DNA from: Bacteroidales bacterium
Lineage (GTDB): Bacteria > Bacteroidota > Bacteroidia > Bacteroidales > UBA932
Direction of reading: 5' to 3'
NCBI GenBank assembly: GCA_017548445.1
Contig: JAFYZZ010000093.1
Coordinates: 1 to 64,000, forward strand
DNA length: 64,000 nucleotides
Shown: positions 15,488-23,838 of the stretch, piece after piece
Layout: each line of letters begins with the position of its first letter
How positions within the stretch are numbered: position 1 is the first letter of the stretch
Program-made: the position numbers and the translations under genes
Notes under the pieces: generated by a model
What the model saw: the letters and a program-made list of their open reading frames with translations, nothing else
What the model was told of the DNA's origin: nothing
Database searches by the model: none

Positions 15488-16839
15488 CATTTTTCCAGTT
15501 TCTTGCAATATGCGTCCAGGGCTTCGGCGGCCGCGTGGCCGGAAGCCATCGCGCGGACCACCAGGGATGCGCCGCTCTGTACGTCGCCGGCGAAGAAGAC
15601 GTTCTCCCCCACCTCGGGCAGCCGCGGCTTCAGGAAGCCCATCGCCAGCAGGACGATGTCCGCTTTCACCAGCTCCGGCTCGCCGGCCGGGACCATCTTC
15701 GGACGGCCGCCGTCCGGATCGGGTTCCCAGTCGATGGGCTGGATCTCCACGCCGGTCAGCCTGCCTTTCTCCCCGACGAAGCGGAGGGTGTTGATGTTCC
15801 AGCGCCGCTCGCAACCTTCCTCGTGGGACGAGGAGGTCTTGAGCGTCCGCGGCCAGGCCGGCCAGGGGTTCGCAGGGTCGTCCGGTCCCACGGGCGGCTT
15901 GGGCATAATCTCGATCTGCATCACGGACCTGCAGCCTTGGCGGTGCGCCGTGCCGATGCAGTCCGAGCCGGTGTCGCCGCCGCCAATCACGAGCACGTCC
16001 TTGTCCTTGCAGCTCACCCGCTCGCGGGCGGGCACCTCCGCACCGTACAGTACGCGGTTCTGCTGGGCAAGCAGGTCCAGGGCGAAATAAACGCCTTTCA
16101 GCTCCCGCCCGGGCACCTTCAGGTCGCGCGCCGTGGGGGTGCCGGTGGCGATGACGTAGGCGTCGAATCCCTTCGGCAGCGCATCCAGAGCCACTTCCTC
16201 ACCATAGCGGAAAGAGATTCCCTCTTCTTCCATCAAGGCGATGCGGCGGTCGATGACCTTCTTGTTAAGCTTGAAATTCGGGATGCCGAAACGCAGCAAG
16301 CCGCCGGCCTTTTCGTTCTTTTCGAACACCGTCACGGTGTAGCCCATCCGGTTGAGCCGGTTCGCGGCAGCCAGGCCAGCAGGGCCCGCGCCGATCACGG
16401 CCACCTTGCGGCCGTTGCGCTCCGGGCTCACGGGCCGGACGTAGTTCTCGCGGTAAGCGATTTCCGTAATGGATGCCTCGTTCTCCCGGTTGGTCGTGGG
16501 TTCGTGCATCGTCAGGTTCAGCACGCAGGCCTTCTCGCAGAGCGCCGGGCACACGCGTCCGGTGAACTCCGGGAAATCGTTGGTGGCGTTGAGCAGCCGG
16601 TAGGCCAGCTCGAAATCCCCCTTGAACACGGCGTCGTTCCACTCCGGCGGGCGGTTGCCCAGCGGGCAGGCCCAGTTGCAGAACGGCACGCCGCAGTCCA
16701 TACAGCGCGACGCCTGGAGACGGCGGTCGCCCTCGTTGAGCGTCTGCTCCACTTCCCCGAAATCCTGGATGCGGTCGCGCACCGGCCGGTAGCCGGCCTC
16801 CTTGCGGGGTATCGTCAGAAATGCTTTGTAGTCTCCCAT
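15487..16839 (-). CDS. gltD: Glutamate synthase, small subunit
   Basis: 450 residues. The N-terminal cysteines CMDCGVPFCNWACPLGN and CPALCEKAC bind Fe-S clusters. Two Rossmann folds follow: GAGPAGLAAA for FAD and GGGDTGSDC for NADPH. The subunit passes electrons from NADPH to the GltB subunit, which makes two glutamates from glutamine and 2-oxoglutarate. The gene lies 6 nt after gltB and overlaps pyrG. Confidence 0.96.
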   Translation of the reverse strand: MGDYKAFLTIPRKEAGYRPVRDRIQDFGEVEQTLNEGDRRLQASRCMDCGVPFCNWACPLGNRPPEWNDAVFKGDFELAYRLLNATNDFPEFTGRVCPALCEKACVLNLTMHEPTTNRENEASITEIAYRENYVRPVSPERNGRKVAVIGAGPAGLAAANRLNRMGYTVTVFEKNEKAGGLLRFGIPNFKLNKKVIDRRIALMEEEGISFRYGEEVALDALPKGFDAYVIATGTPTARDLKVPGRELKGVYFALDLLAQQNRVLYGAEVPARERVSCKDKDVLVIGGGDTGSDCIGTAHRQGCRSVMQIEIMPKPPVGPDDPANPWPAWPRTLKTSSSHEEGCERRWNINTLRFVGEKGRLTGVEIQPIDWEPDPDGGRPKMVPAGEPELVKADIVLLAMGFLKPRLPEVGENVFFAGDVQSGASLVVRAMASGHAAAEALDAYCKKLEK

Positions 16840-16845
16840 AAGGCG

Positions 16846-19800
16846 TCAGTATTGGATCTGGAGATGGCGTTGCATCTTTTCCTCCAGGGCGCGCAGACGC
16901 TCCTGCTCGAGGACGTGCTTGTATTCGATCGGGATGACCTTGATGAAGTCGTCCACAGAACGGGACCAGTCGTCCAGCAGCGTCCGGGCGTGGGCGGAGC
17001 CGGTATAGAGGTAGTGCTGACGGATCAGCTCGTGCAGTTCCCTGCGGTCCAGCTTGTCGTCCACCAGCGAGATCTCGACCATATCGAGGTTGCAGTAGTA
17101 GTCGAACACGTGTCCGGGGTCGTACACGTAGGCCACGCCTCCGGACATACCGGCGGCGAAGTTGCGGCCCACGGGCCCCAGGACGACCACGCGTCCGCCC
17201 GTCATATATTCACAGCAGTGGTCCCCGGCGCCTTCCACGACGGCCTTGGCGCCGGAATTGCGGACCGCGAAACGCTGTCCGGCCCGGCCGGCGACGTACA
17301 TCTCGCCGCCCGTGGCGCCGTACAGGCAGGTGTTGCCCGCGATGATATTCTCCTCCGCCTTGAAGGTGGCGCGCGAGGACGGGCGGATGGCCACCCGGCC
17401 GCCGCTCAGGCCCTTGCCCACGTAGTCGTTGGCCTCGCCCTCCAGGCGCACGTTCACGCCGCCCGCGAGGAAGGCGCAGAAGCTCTGTCCGGCCGCGCCC
17501 TTGAACTTGATGTTGATGGTGGAATCCGGCAGGCCTTCGGCGCCGTACTTGGCGGCGATCCGCCCGCTGAGCATCGTGCACACGGCCCGGTCGGTGTTGG
17601 CGATCGGGTACTCCAGGCTAATCTCCTCCTTCCATTCGATGGCGGGCTGGGCCGCCTTGATAATCTCGAGGTCGCGCACCGGCGGGAGCGGGTGCAGCGC
17701 CCCGCCGGCCCAGCAGCAGGCCCCCTTCTCCCGGAACAGCAGCCGGGACAGGTCCACGCGGGCGGCCTTGGAAGCGGGCGTGACGGTCTTGCGCACCAGC
17801 AGTTCGGTGTGTCCCACGATGTCGGAGAGTTTCTTGAAGCCCATCTCCGCAAGGTATTCCCGCACCTCCTGAGCCAGGAAAGTGAAGTAGTTCACCAGGT
17901 AGTCCGCCTTGCCGAGGAAGTGCTTTCGCAACTCGGGATCCTGCGTGGCCACGCCCGTGGGGCAGGTGTTCAGGCTGCACTTGCGCATCATCACGCAGCC
18001 GAGCACGATCAGCGGCAGGGTGCCGAAGCCGAACTCGTCTGCGCCCAGCAGCGCCAGCAGGACGACGTCGCGCCCGGTCTTGATCTGGCCGTCCACCTGC
18101 AGGCGCACCTGGCCGCGCAGGCCGTTGCGCACCAGCGTCTGCTGGGCGTCGGACAGGCCGATCTCCGGGCTGATGCCCGCGAAGCGCATCGAGGACGCGG
18201 GAGAGGCTCCCGTGCCGCCTTCGGCGCCGGACACCACGATCAGGTCGGCCTTGGCCTTCGCCACGCCGGCGGCGATCGTGCCCACGCCGCTCTCGGACAC
18301 CAGCTTCACGCTGATGGCGGCGGCGGGATTGACGTTCTTGAGGTCGAAGATCAGCTGCGAGAGGTCTTCGATGGAATAGATGTCGTGGTGCGGCGGAGGG
18401 GAAATCAGCGAGATGCCCGGGATGGAGTTGCGGGTCTTCGCGATGATGGCGTTGACCTTGAATCCCGGAAGCTGGCCGCCTTCGCCGGGCTTGGCGCCCT
18501 GGGCGACCTTGATCTGGATCTCCTCGGCGTTCACGAGGTATTCCGCGGTGACGCCGAAGCGTCCGGAAGCCACCTGCTTGGTCTTGCTGGACAGCGACAC
18601 GCCGTCCACGTCGCTGTGGTAGCGCTCGTTGTCCTCGCCGCCCTCGCCGGTGTTGGAGCGGGCGCCCAGGCGGTTCATCGCCAGGGCGATGGCCTCGTGG
18701 GCCTCGATGCTCAGCGCACCGAAGCTCATCGCGCTGACCACGAACCGTTTCACGATGTCCTCCACGCTCTCCACCTCGTCGAGGGCGACGGGCTTGCCGC
18801 GCTTGAAGTCCAACAGGTCGCGCAGGAAGATGAGGTCCTCCTTGCCGTCCACGGCGGCGGTGAATTCCTTGTATTTTTTGTAGCTGCCCAGGCGCGTGGC
18901 TATCTGCAGGGTGGAGATCGTCTCGGGATTCCACGCGTGCGGGATGCCGCCCTTGCGGTAATGGAACTGCCCTACGTCGGGCAGGAACTCCGTCCTGGCC
19001 GCATCCGCGTAAGCCTGCGCGTGGAACCACATCGCGTCGCGGGCGATGGTCTCCAGGCCCACGCCGCCGATGGTCGAGCGGTCCGTGCCGAAGTACTCGC
19101 GCAGCAGGCCCTCTTCCAGGCCGATGCTCTCGAAGATCTTGGCCCCGCGGTAGGAGCGGATGGTGGAGATGCCCATCTTGGCCATAATCTTCAGCAGGCC
19201 CTTCTTCATCGCTTCGATGTAGTTGGTGCGGGCCGTGGCGTAGTTCAGCTGGAGTTTGCCGCCGTGCGCCAGGCTGGAGATGATGGCGAAGGAAAGATAA
19301 GGGTTGATGGCCGACGCCCCGTAGCCGAGAAGCAGCGCGGCGTGCATCGTCTCGCGAATCTCCCCGCTCTCGACAATCAGCGCCGTCTGCACGCGCTTGC
19401 CGGTGGCGATCAGGTGGTGATGCACCGCGCTCACGGCCAGCAGCGACGGAATCGGCGCGTGGGTCTCGTCCACGTCACGGTCGGACAGGATGATATAGTT
19501 CACGCCGTCGTCCACGCACTTTTCCGCCTGGCGGCAGAGGCCGCTGAGGGCCCGGCGCAGGTTGGACGCCGCGGCGGCGGGGTCGGCCGCACATTCGAAC
19601 AAAATCGGCAGCTTGACGGTGTTGAAGCCCTTGTAACGGATATTGCAGAGCAGGTCCAGCTGCGTATTGGTGAGGATCGGGTGCGGCAGGCGCACCATCT
19701 TGCAGTTTTCCTCGTCCGGTGTCAGGATGCCGGTGCCCACGCGTCCGATGTACTCGAACAGCGACATCACCATCTGCTCGCGGATGGAGTCGATGGGCGG

Positions 19801-21324
19801 GTTGGTCACCTGGGCGAACTGCTGCCGGAAGTAGTTGAAGAAGCTCTGCGGGCGTTCCGTCAGCACGGCCAGCGGGGTGTCGTTGCCCATCGAGGACGTG
19901 GCCTCGATGCCCCGCAGGCACATCGGCTTGAGGCAGTTTTCGACGTCTTCCGCCGTGCAGCCGAACAGGAGCTCCTTGTGCAGCAGGTCGGCTTCGTTGT
20001 GCTCGATCCGGCGGCCGCTGTGCAGGTCTTCCAGCTGGATGCGTCCCGCGGCCAGCCATTTGCGGTAGGGATGCTCCGAGGCCAGTTTCTCCTTGATTTC
20101 GGTGTCGTACCAGATCTTGCCTTCCTTCGTGTCCACCAGCAGCATCTTGCCCGGTTCCAGACGGCCCTTGCATTCGATTTCCGTGGGGTCGAAGTCCAGC
20201 ACGCCCACCTCGCTCGCGACAACCAGCAGGCCCCGCTTGGTTATGGTGTAGCGTCCGGGACGCAGTCCGTTGCGGTCCAGGATGCCGCCGGCGTAACGCC
20301 CGTCGCTGAACAGCAGCGTGGCCGGGCCGTCCCAGGGCTCCATCAGGATGGAATGGTACTCATAGAAGGCGCGCAGGTCCTCCGAGATGGGGTTCGTGCC
20401 GTCGAAGCTCTCCGGCATCAGCACGGAGACGGCCTGCGGCAGGCTGAGCCCGCTCTGAACCAGGAATTCCAGCGCATTGTCCAGGCTGGCGGAGTCGCTC
20501 ATATCCGGCTGGATGATGGGCGTAAGGTCGCCGATGTCGCCCAGCGCGCCCGAGTTGAGCACGCTCTGGCGGGCCTGCATCCAGCTGCGGTTGCCCCGGA
20601 TGGTGTTGATCTCGCCGTTGTGGCAGAGCATCCGGAACGGCTGCGCCAGGCTCCACTGCGGGAAGGTGTTCGTGGAGAAGCGGGAGTGGACGATGGCCAT
20701 CGCGCTCGTGAACCACTGGCTCGTGAGGTCGGTATAGTATTCGCGCAGCTGACGGCTGGTCAGCATACCCTTATAGACAATGTTGCGCGTGGACAGGGAG
20801 CAGATGTATCCGTCCTCCCCCAGCCGCTCGACGTGCTTGCGGATGCGGTACAGCTTGCGCTCGAAGTCAACTTCCTCGATGAATTCCGCACTGGTCACGA
20901 AGATCTGCACCGTGTAGGGTTCGCCCTTCGCCGCTTCCTCGCCGAGGCACGCGGAGTTGACCGGCACCTCGCGGACGTGGCTGAGCACGCAGCCTTCGTG
21001 TTCGACTTCATTCCTGATGCATTCCAGGATGCGCTCGCGCTTGGCGGCTTCCTTGGGAAGGAACACCAGGCCGGTGCCGTAGCGGCCCTTCTCCGGGACG
21101 GGAATCCCCTGGAGCAGGATGAATTCGTGCGGGATCTGGACCATTATGCCGGCTCCGTCGCCCGACTTGCCGTCGGCGCCCTCGGCGCCACGGTGGCTCA
21201 TATTCTCGAGCACCGTCAGTGCGTTGTCCACCAGTTCGTGGGTCTTGTCGCCGCGGATGTTCACGACCATACCGACCCCGCAGGCATCGTGTTCCGATGC
21301 CGCGTTGTATAAACCGGATTCCAT
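16846..21324 (-). CDS. gltB: Glutamate synthase, large subunit
   Basis: 1492 residues, the usual length. The amidotransferase nucleophile is C15 (DACGVGMV), exposed by removal of a short propeptide. The central FMN-binding synthase domain carries HHDIYSIEDL and GAEGGTGASP. The 3Fe-4S cysteines are in CVMMRKCSLNTCPTG. The C-terminal part is the glycine-rich beta-helix seen in GltB (GATGGEMYVAGRAGQRFAVR). With GltD it forms the GOGAT half of ammonium assimilation. It starts 6 nt after glnN. Confidence 0.97.
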   Translation of the reverse strand: MESGLYNAASEHDACGVGMVVNIRGDKTHELVDNALTVLENMSHRGAEGADGKSGDGAGIMVQIPHEFILLQGIPVPEKGRYGTGLVFLPKEAAKRERILECIRNEVEHEGCVLSHVREVPVNSACLGEEAAKGEPYTVQIFVTSAEFIEEVDFERKLYRIRKHVERLGEDGYICSLSTRNIVYKGMLTSRQLREYYTDLTSQWFTSAMAIVHSRFSTNTFPQWSLAQPFRMLCHNGEINTIRGNRSWMQARQSVLNSGALGDIGDLTPIIQPDMSDSASLDNALEFLVQSGLSLPQAVSVLMPESFDGTNPISEDLRAFYEYHSILMEPWDGPATLLFSDGRYAGGILDRNGLRPGRYTITKRGLLVVASEVGVLDFDPTEIECKGRLEPGKMLLVDTKEGKIWYDTEIKEKLASEHPYRKWLAAGRIQLEDLHSGRRIEHNEADLLHKELLFGCTAEDVENCLKPMCLRGIEATSSMGNDTPLAVLTERPQSFFNYFRQQFAQVTNPPIDSIREQMVMSLFEYIGRVGTGILTPDEENCKMVRLPHPILTNTQLDLLCNIRYKGFNTVKLPILFECAADPAAAASNLRRALSGLCRQAEKCVDDGVNYIILSDRDVDETHAPIPSLLAVSAVHHHLIATGKRVQTALIVESGEIRETMHAALLLGYGASAINPYLSFAIISSLAHGGKLQLNYATARTNYIEAMKKGLLKIMAKMGISTIRSYRGAKIFESIGLEEGLLREYFGTDRSTIGGVGLETIARDAMWFHAQAYADAARTEFLPDVGQFHYRKGGIPHAWNPETISTLQIATRLGSYKKYKEFTAAVDGKEDLIFLRDLLDFKRGKPVALDEVESVEDIVKRFVVSAMSFGALSIEAHEAIALAMNRLGARSNTGEGGEDNERYHSDVDGVSLSSKTKQVASGRFGVTAEYLVNAEEIQIKVAQGAKPGEGGQLPGFKVNAIIAKTRNSIPGISLISPPPHHDIYSIEDLSQLIFDLKNVNPAAAISVKLVSESGVGTIAAGVAKAKADLIVVSGAEGGTGASPASSMRFAGISPEIGLSDAQQTLVRNGLRGQVRLQVDGQIKTGRDVVLLALLGADEFGFGTLPLIVLGCVMMRKCSLNTCPTGVATQDPELRKHFLGKADYLVNYFTFLAQEVREYLAEMGFKKLSDIVGHTELLVRKTVTPASKAARVDLSRLLFREKGACCWAGGALHPLPPVRDLEIIKAAQPAIEWKEEISLEYPIANTDRAVCTMLSGRIAAKYGAEGLPDSTINIKFKGAAGQSFCAFLAGGVNVRLEGEANDYVGKGLSGGRVAIRPSSRATFKAEENIIAGNTCLYGATGGEMYVAGRAGQRFAVRNSGAKAVVEGAGDHCCEYMTGGRVVVLGPVGRNFAAGMSGGVAYVYDPGHVFDYYCNLDMVEISLVDDKLDRRELHELIRQHYLYTGSAHARTLLDDWSRSVDDFIKVIPIEYKHVLEQERLRALEEKMQRHLQIQY

Positions 21325-21330
21325 TGCCGA

Positions 21331-23505
21331 CTAGCTGATGAACAACAGCTCGCGGTACTTCGGAAGCGGCCACATCTTGTTGTCCACCACTTCTTCGAGC
21401 TTGTCTATCGGACGGCGCAGGGCGAACAGGCTTTCGGCGATCTCGTGGTAGGCCAGGGCCTTTTCGTATTCGTCTTCGATGACGTTGGCGGCCTTGCGGG
21501 CCTCCTTCATCGCCGTGGCCTTCACGCGCACGTCCTCCACATACTTGTTGATGTCGTCCAGGATGCGCAGTTCGGTGGTGCAGTTGTCGAGGTTGCCGTA
21601 GATGCCCTTCGCCAGGGTCAGTTCCTGCAGCAGCTTGGCCTTGTATTCGAGGGCGGCCGGGACGATGTGGTTCAGGGCCATACGCACCATCACGCGGGAC
21701 TCGATCTGTACCTTCTTGGTGTAGGTCTCCCACTTCACCTCGTTGCGGGCCTCGAGCTCCTTCTCGGTATAGACGCCGGTCTTGGTGAACATCTCCACCG
21801 CTGCCGGCTTGGTGAATTCGCAGAACATCTTCGGCACGTTGGTCTCGACGTCGAGGCCGCGGCGCTCCGCCTCTTTCTTCCATTCTTCGGTGTAGCCGTT
21901 GCCGTCGAAGCAGACCACGCCGAGGATGGACTTGATGATGGGCTTGAGGGCGTCCATAATGGCCACGTTGGTGGTCTTGCCGGCGGCGAGTTCCTTCTCC
22001 ACGGCGGCCTTGAACTCGATGAGCTGCTCGGCCACGGCGGCGTTGAGCGTGGTCATCGCCCCGGCGCAGTTGGCGCAGGAGCCCACGGCACGGAACTCGA
22101 AGCGGTTGCCGGTGAAGGCGAACGGCGAGGTGCGGTTGCGGTCGGTGTTGTCCACGAAGATCTCCGGAATCTCCACCAGGCCCACGCTCTTGCCCTTCTT
22201 GCCGGCGATCTCGATCGGGGTGTCGGAAGGGACCTCGAGCAGCTTGTGCAGCACTTCGGTCATCGTGCGGCCCAGGAAGGCTGACACGATGGCGGGCGGC
22301 GCCTCGTTGGCGCCCAGACGGTGGGCGTTGGTGGCGCTGGCGATGGACGCCTTCAGCAGGGCGTTGTGCTTCTGCACGGCGGCGAGCACGTTCACGAAGA
22401 AGGTGACGAACTGCAGGTTGCCCTTGGCGTCCTTGCCCGGGGCGAGCAGCGGGGTGCCCGTGTTCGTGCCGAGCGACCAGTTGTTGTGCTTGCCGGAACC
22501 GTTCACGCCGTCGAAGGGCTTCTCGTGCAGGAGCACCACGAAGCCGTGCTTGCGGGCAATGCGGCCCATCAGGTTCATTATAATTTGGTTCTGGTCGTTG
22601 GCGAGGTTGGTCTCGCCGTAGATCGGGGCCAGCTCGAACTGGTTGGGAGCCACCTCGTTGTGGCGGGTCTTGATGGGAATGCCCAGGCGATGGCCGGCAA
22701 TCTCGAGGTCACGCATAAAGTTGGCCACGCGCGTGGGGATGGCACCGAAGTAGTGGTCGTCCAGCTGCTGGTTCTTGGAGGAGTTATGGCCGAAGAGGGT
22801 GCGGCCGGTGATCATCAGGTCCGTGCGGGCGGCGTAAAGCGCCTCGTCCACGAGGAAGTACTCCTGCTCCCAGCCCAGGTAGGAATAGACCTTGGTCACG
22901 GCCGGGTCGAAGAGCTTGCAGATGGGCACGGCGGCGTCGCTGACGGCCTTGAGGGCCTTCTTGAGCGGGGTCTTGTAGTCCAGGGCCTCGCCGGTATAGG
23001 AAATGAAGACGGTCGGGATACAGAGGGTGTCGTCCAGGATGAAGACCGGGGAGGTCGGGTCCCAGGCGGTGTAGCCGCGGGCCTCGAAGGTGGCGCGGAT
23101 GCCGCCGCTGGGGAAGGACGAGGCGTCCGGCTCCTGCTGGGCGAGCATCTTGCCGTCGAAAGTCTCGATGACGCCGCCCTTGCCGTCGTAATCGATCAGG
23201 GAGTCGTGCTTCTCGGCGGTGCCTTCGGTGAGGGGCTGGAACCAGTGCGTGACGTGGGTCACGCCGTGCTCCATCGCCCATTCCTTCATACCGCGGGCCA
23301 CGCCGTCGGCGGTCTTGCGGTCGAGGGCGTGCCCGCCCTCGATGCAGTCAAGCAAGGCGTGGAGGCTCTCTGCGTCGAGATACTTGCACATCTTCTTCCG
23401 GTCGAACACGAGTTCGCCGAAATACTCGGAAGTCTTCCCTGCGGGAACTTCTGCCGGAACCTCTTTCCTCTCGAAGGATTCCTTGACCAAATCGATTCTT
23501 TCCAT
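21331..23505 (-). CDS. glnN: Glutamine synthetase, type III
   Basis: 724 residues, the length of GSIII enzymes of Bacteroides. Typical segments are FPSGGIRATFEARGYTAWDP, TRHNEVAPNQFELAPIY and the nucleotide-site region NGSGKHNNWS. It makes glutamine from glutamate, ammonium and ATP. I chose the ATG at 23505 (MERIDLVKE); an upstream in-frame start at 23586 lies inside the leader hairpin region. It heads glnN-gltB-gltD-pyrG with 6-nt gaps or an overlap. About 230 nt of leader separate it from its promoter, and that leader encodes a glutamine-rich peptide and a strong hairpin. Confidence 0.97.
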   Translation of the reverse strand: MERIDLVKESFERKEVPAEVPAGKTSEYFGELVFDRKKMCKYLDAESLHALLDCIEGGHALDRKTADGVARGMKEWAMEHGVTHVTHWFQPLTEGTAEKHDSLIDYDGKGGVIETFDGKMLAQQEPDASSFPSGGIRATFEARGYTAWDPTSPVFILDDTLCIPTVFISYTGEALDYKTPLKKALKAVSDAAVPICKLFDPAVTKVYSYLGWEQEYFLVDEALYAARTDLMITGRTLFGHNSSKNQQLDDHYFGAIPTRVANFMRDLEIAGHRLGIPIKTRHNEVAPNQFELAPIYGETNLANDQNQIIMNLMGRIARKHGFVVLLHEKPFDGVNGSGKHNNWSLGTNTGTPLLAPGKDAKGNLQFVTFFVNVLAAVQKHNALLKASIASATNAHRLGANEAPPAIVSAFLGRTMTEVLHKLLEVPSDTPIEIAGKKGKSVGLVEIPEIFVDNTDRNRTSPFAFTGNRFEFRAVGSCANCAGAMTTLNAAVAEQLIEFKAAVEKELAAGKTTNVAIMDALKPIIKSILGVVCFDGNGYTEEWKKEAERRGLDVETNVPKMFCEFTKPAAVEMFTKTGVYTEKELEARNEVKWETYTKKVQIESRVMVRMALNHIVPAALEYKAKLLQELTLAKGIYGNLDNCTTELRILDDINKYVEDVRVKATAMKEARKAANVIEDEYEKALAYHEIAESLFALRRPIDKLEEVVDNKMWPLPKYRELLFIS

Positions 23506-23545
23506 AATTACACTATTTAAATAAACTAACCTAATCCTTAAAAGT

Positions 23546-23576
23546 AGAGAGGCTGGTCCGCCGGACCAGCCTCTCT
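23546..23576 (-). terminator. Leader hairpin, likely attenuator, upstream of glnN
   Basis: Near-perfect inverted repeat with 13-15 bp arms (AGAGAGGCTGGTCC and its complement) and a tiny GC loop. On the minus strand it is followed by ACTTTTAAGG, a short U-rich tract. CCAGCC just after the leader-peptide stop (23624-23629) could pair with GGCTGG in its 5' arm as an antiterminator. The U tract is modest, so it could also act on RNA stability or translation. Confidence 0.6.
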
Positions 23577-23632
23577 GATATCTCATTTATTGTATTTGCT
23601 TCTTTTTTTCATCGTGCCGTATCGGCTGGAAG

Positions 23633-23713
23633 TTATACGCACACAGAAGCAACCCGGACCTGGTTGGACTGGGACTGCTGATTCTGCTGCTGATTGTAAA
23701 GGCTCTGTGCCAC
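23633..23713 (-). CDS. Glutamine-rich leader peptide of glnN
   Basis: A 26-codon frame that starts at a GTG about 20 nt after the predicted transcript start and ends with TAA. Eight of its residues are glutamine (positions 3, 8-10, 12, 13, 15, 18), all coded by CAG, and three are asparagine (7, 11, 17). The tail is RVASVCV. An in-frame stop lies two codons before the GTG. The frame sits between a consensus promoter and a strong hairpin upstream of glutamine synthetase, which is the layout of ribosome-mediated attenuation. Ribosomes stalling on CAG when charged Gln-tRNA is scarce would favour glnN expression. The function is inference; the codons are seen. Confidence 0.65.
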   Translation of the reverse strand: MAQSLYNQQQNQQSQSNQVRVASVCV

Positions 23714-23738
23714 TACTTACTTAACCAAAAATTCGAGT

Positions 23739-23768
23739 GCAAGTTAAGAAGAAATTTTAATAATGCAA
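23739..23768 (-). promoter_or_regulatory. Promoter of the glnN leader
   Basis: On the minus strand TTG (23766-23768), exactly 19 nt, then TAACTTGC (23739-23746). The same -7 variant occurs before purU. The predicted start is near 23734. Confidence 0.7.
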
Positions 23769-23825
23769 TATTTTTTTTCACTTTTTTCACCCCGGGAGAC
23801 TCTTTCATATATAAGGTAAAAACGG

Positions 23826-23833
23826 TATCTTTG
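23826..23833 (+). promoter_or_regulatory. -7 promoter element of nadE, nearly leaderless
   Basis: TATCTTTG followed by CGTCT and the ATG at 23839. The arrangement is the same as at 8356-8371. TTTC stands near the -33 position. Confidence 0.55.
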
Positions 23834-23838
23834 CGTCT

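Larger units (their letters stand above)
23506..23838. other. Divergent regulatory region glnN / nadE
   Basis: This 333-bp gap holds, from the nadE side: the nadE -7 box, the glnN promoter, the glutamine-rich leader frame, a candidate antiterminator segment, a 9-codon minifreme (23583-23612, MKKRSKYNK) of doubtful meaning, the strong hairpin, and an AGGTTAGTTTA motif (near 23521-23531) before the glnN ATG. Confidence 0.6.

Noticed and set aside
15535..21312. A 1925-codon open frame on the plus strand
   Set aside because: It is the antisense shadow of gltB and gltD in GC-rich DNA; the minus-strand proteins have full catalytic motifs, while this frame shows only biased, low-complexity residues.
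23546..23576. The glnN leader hairpin as a terminator for nadE or another plus-strand gene
   Set aside because: No plus-strand gene reads into it: nadE starts beyond it and all genes to its left back to 8.7 kb are on the minus strand.
23583..23612. A 9-codon frame (MKKRSKYNK) in the glnN leader
   Set aside because: Too short to support, and it lacks the codon bias of the glutamine-rich frame; it may be chance in an A-rich stretch.
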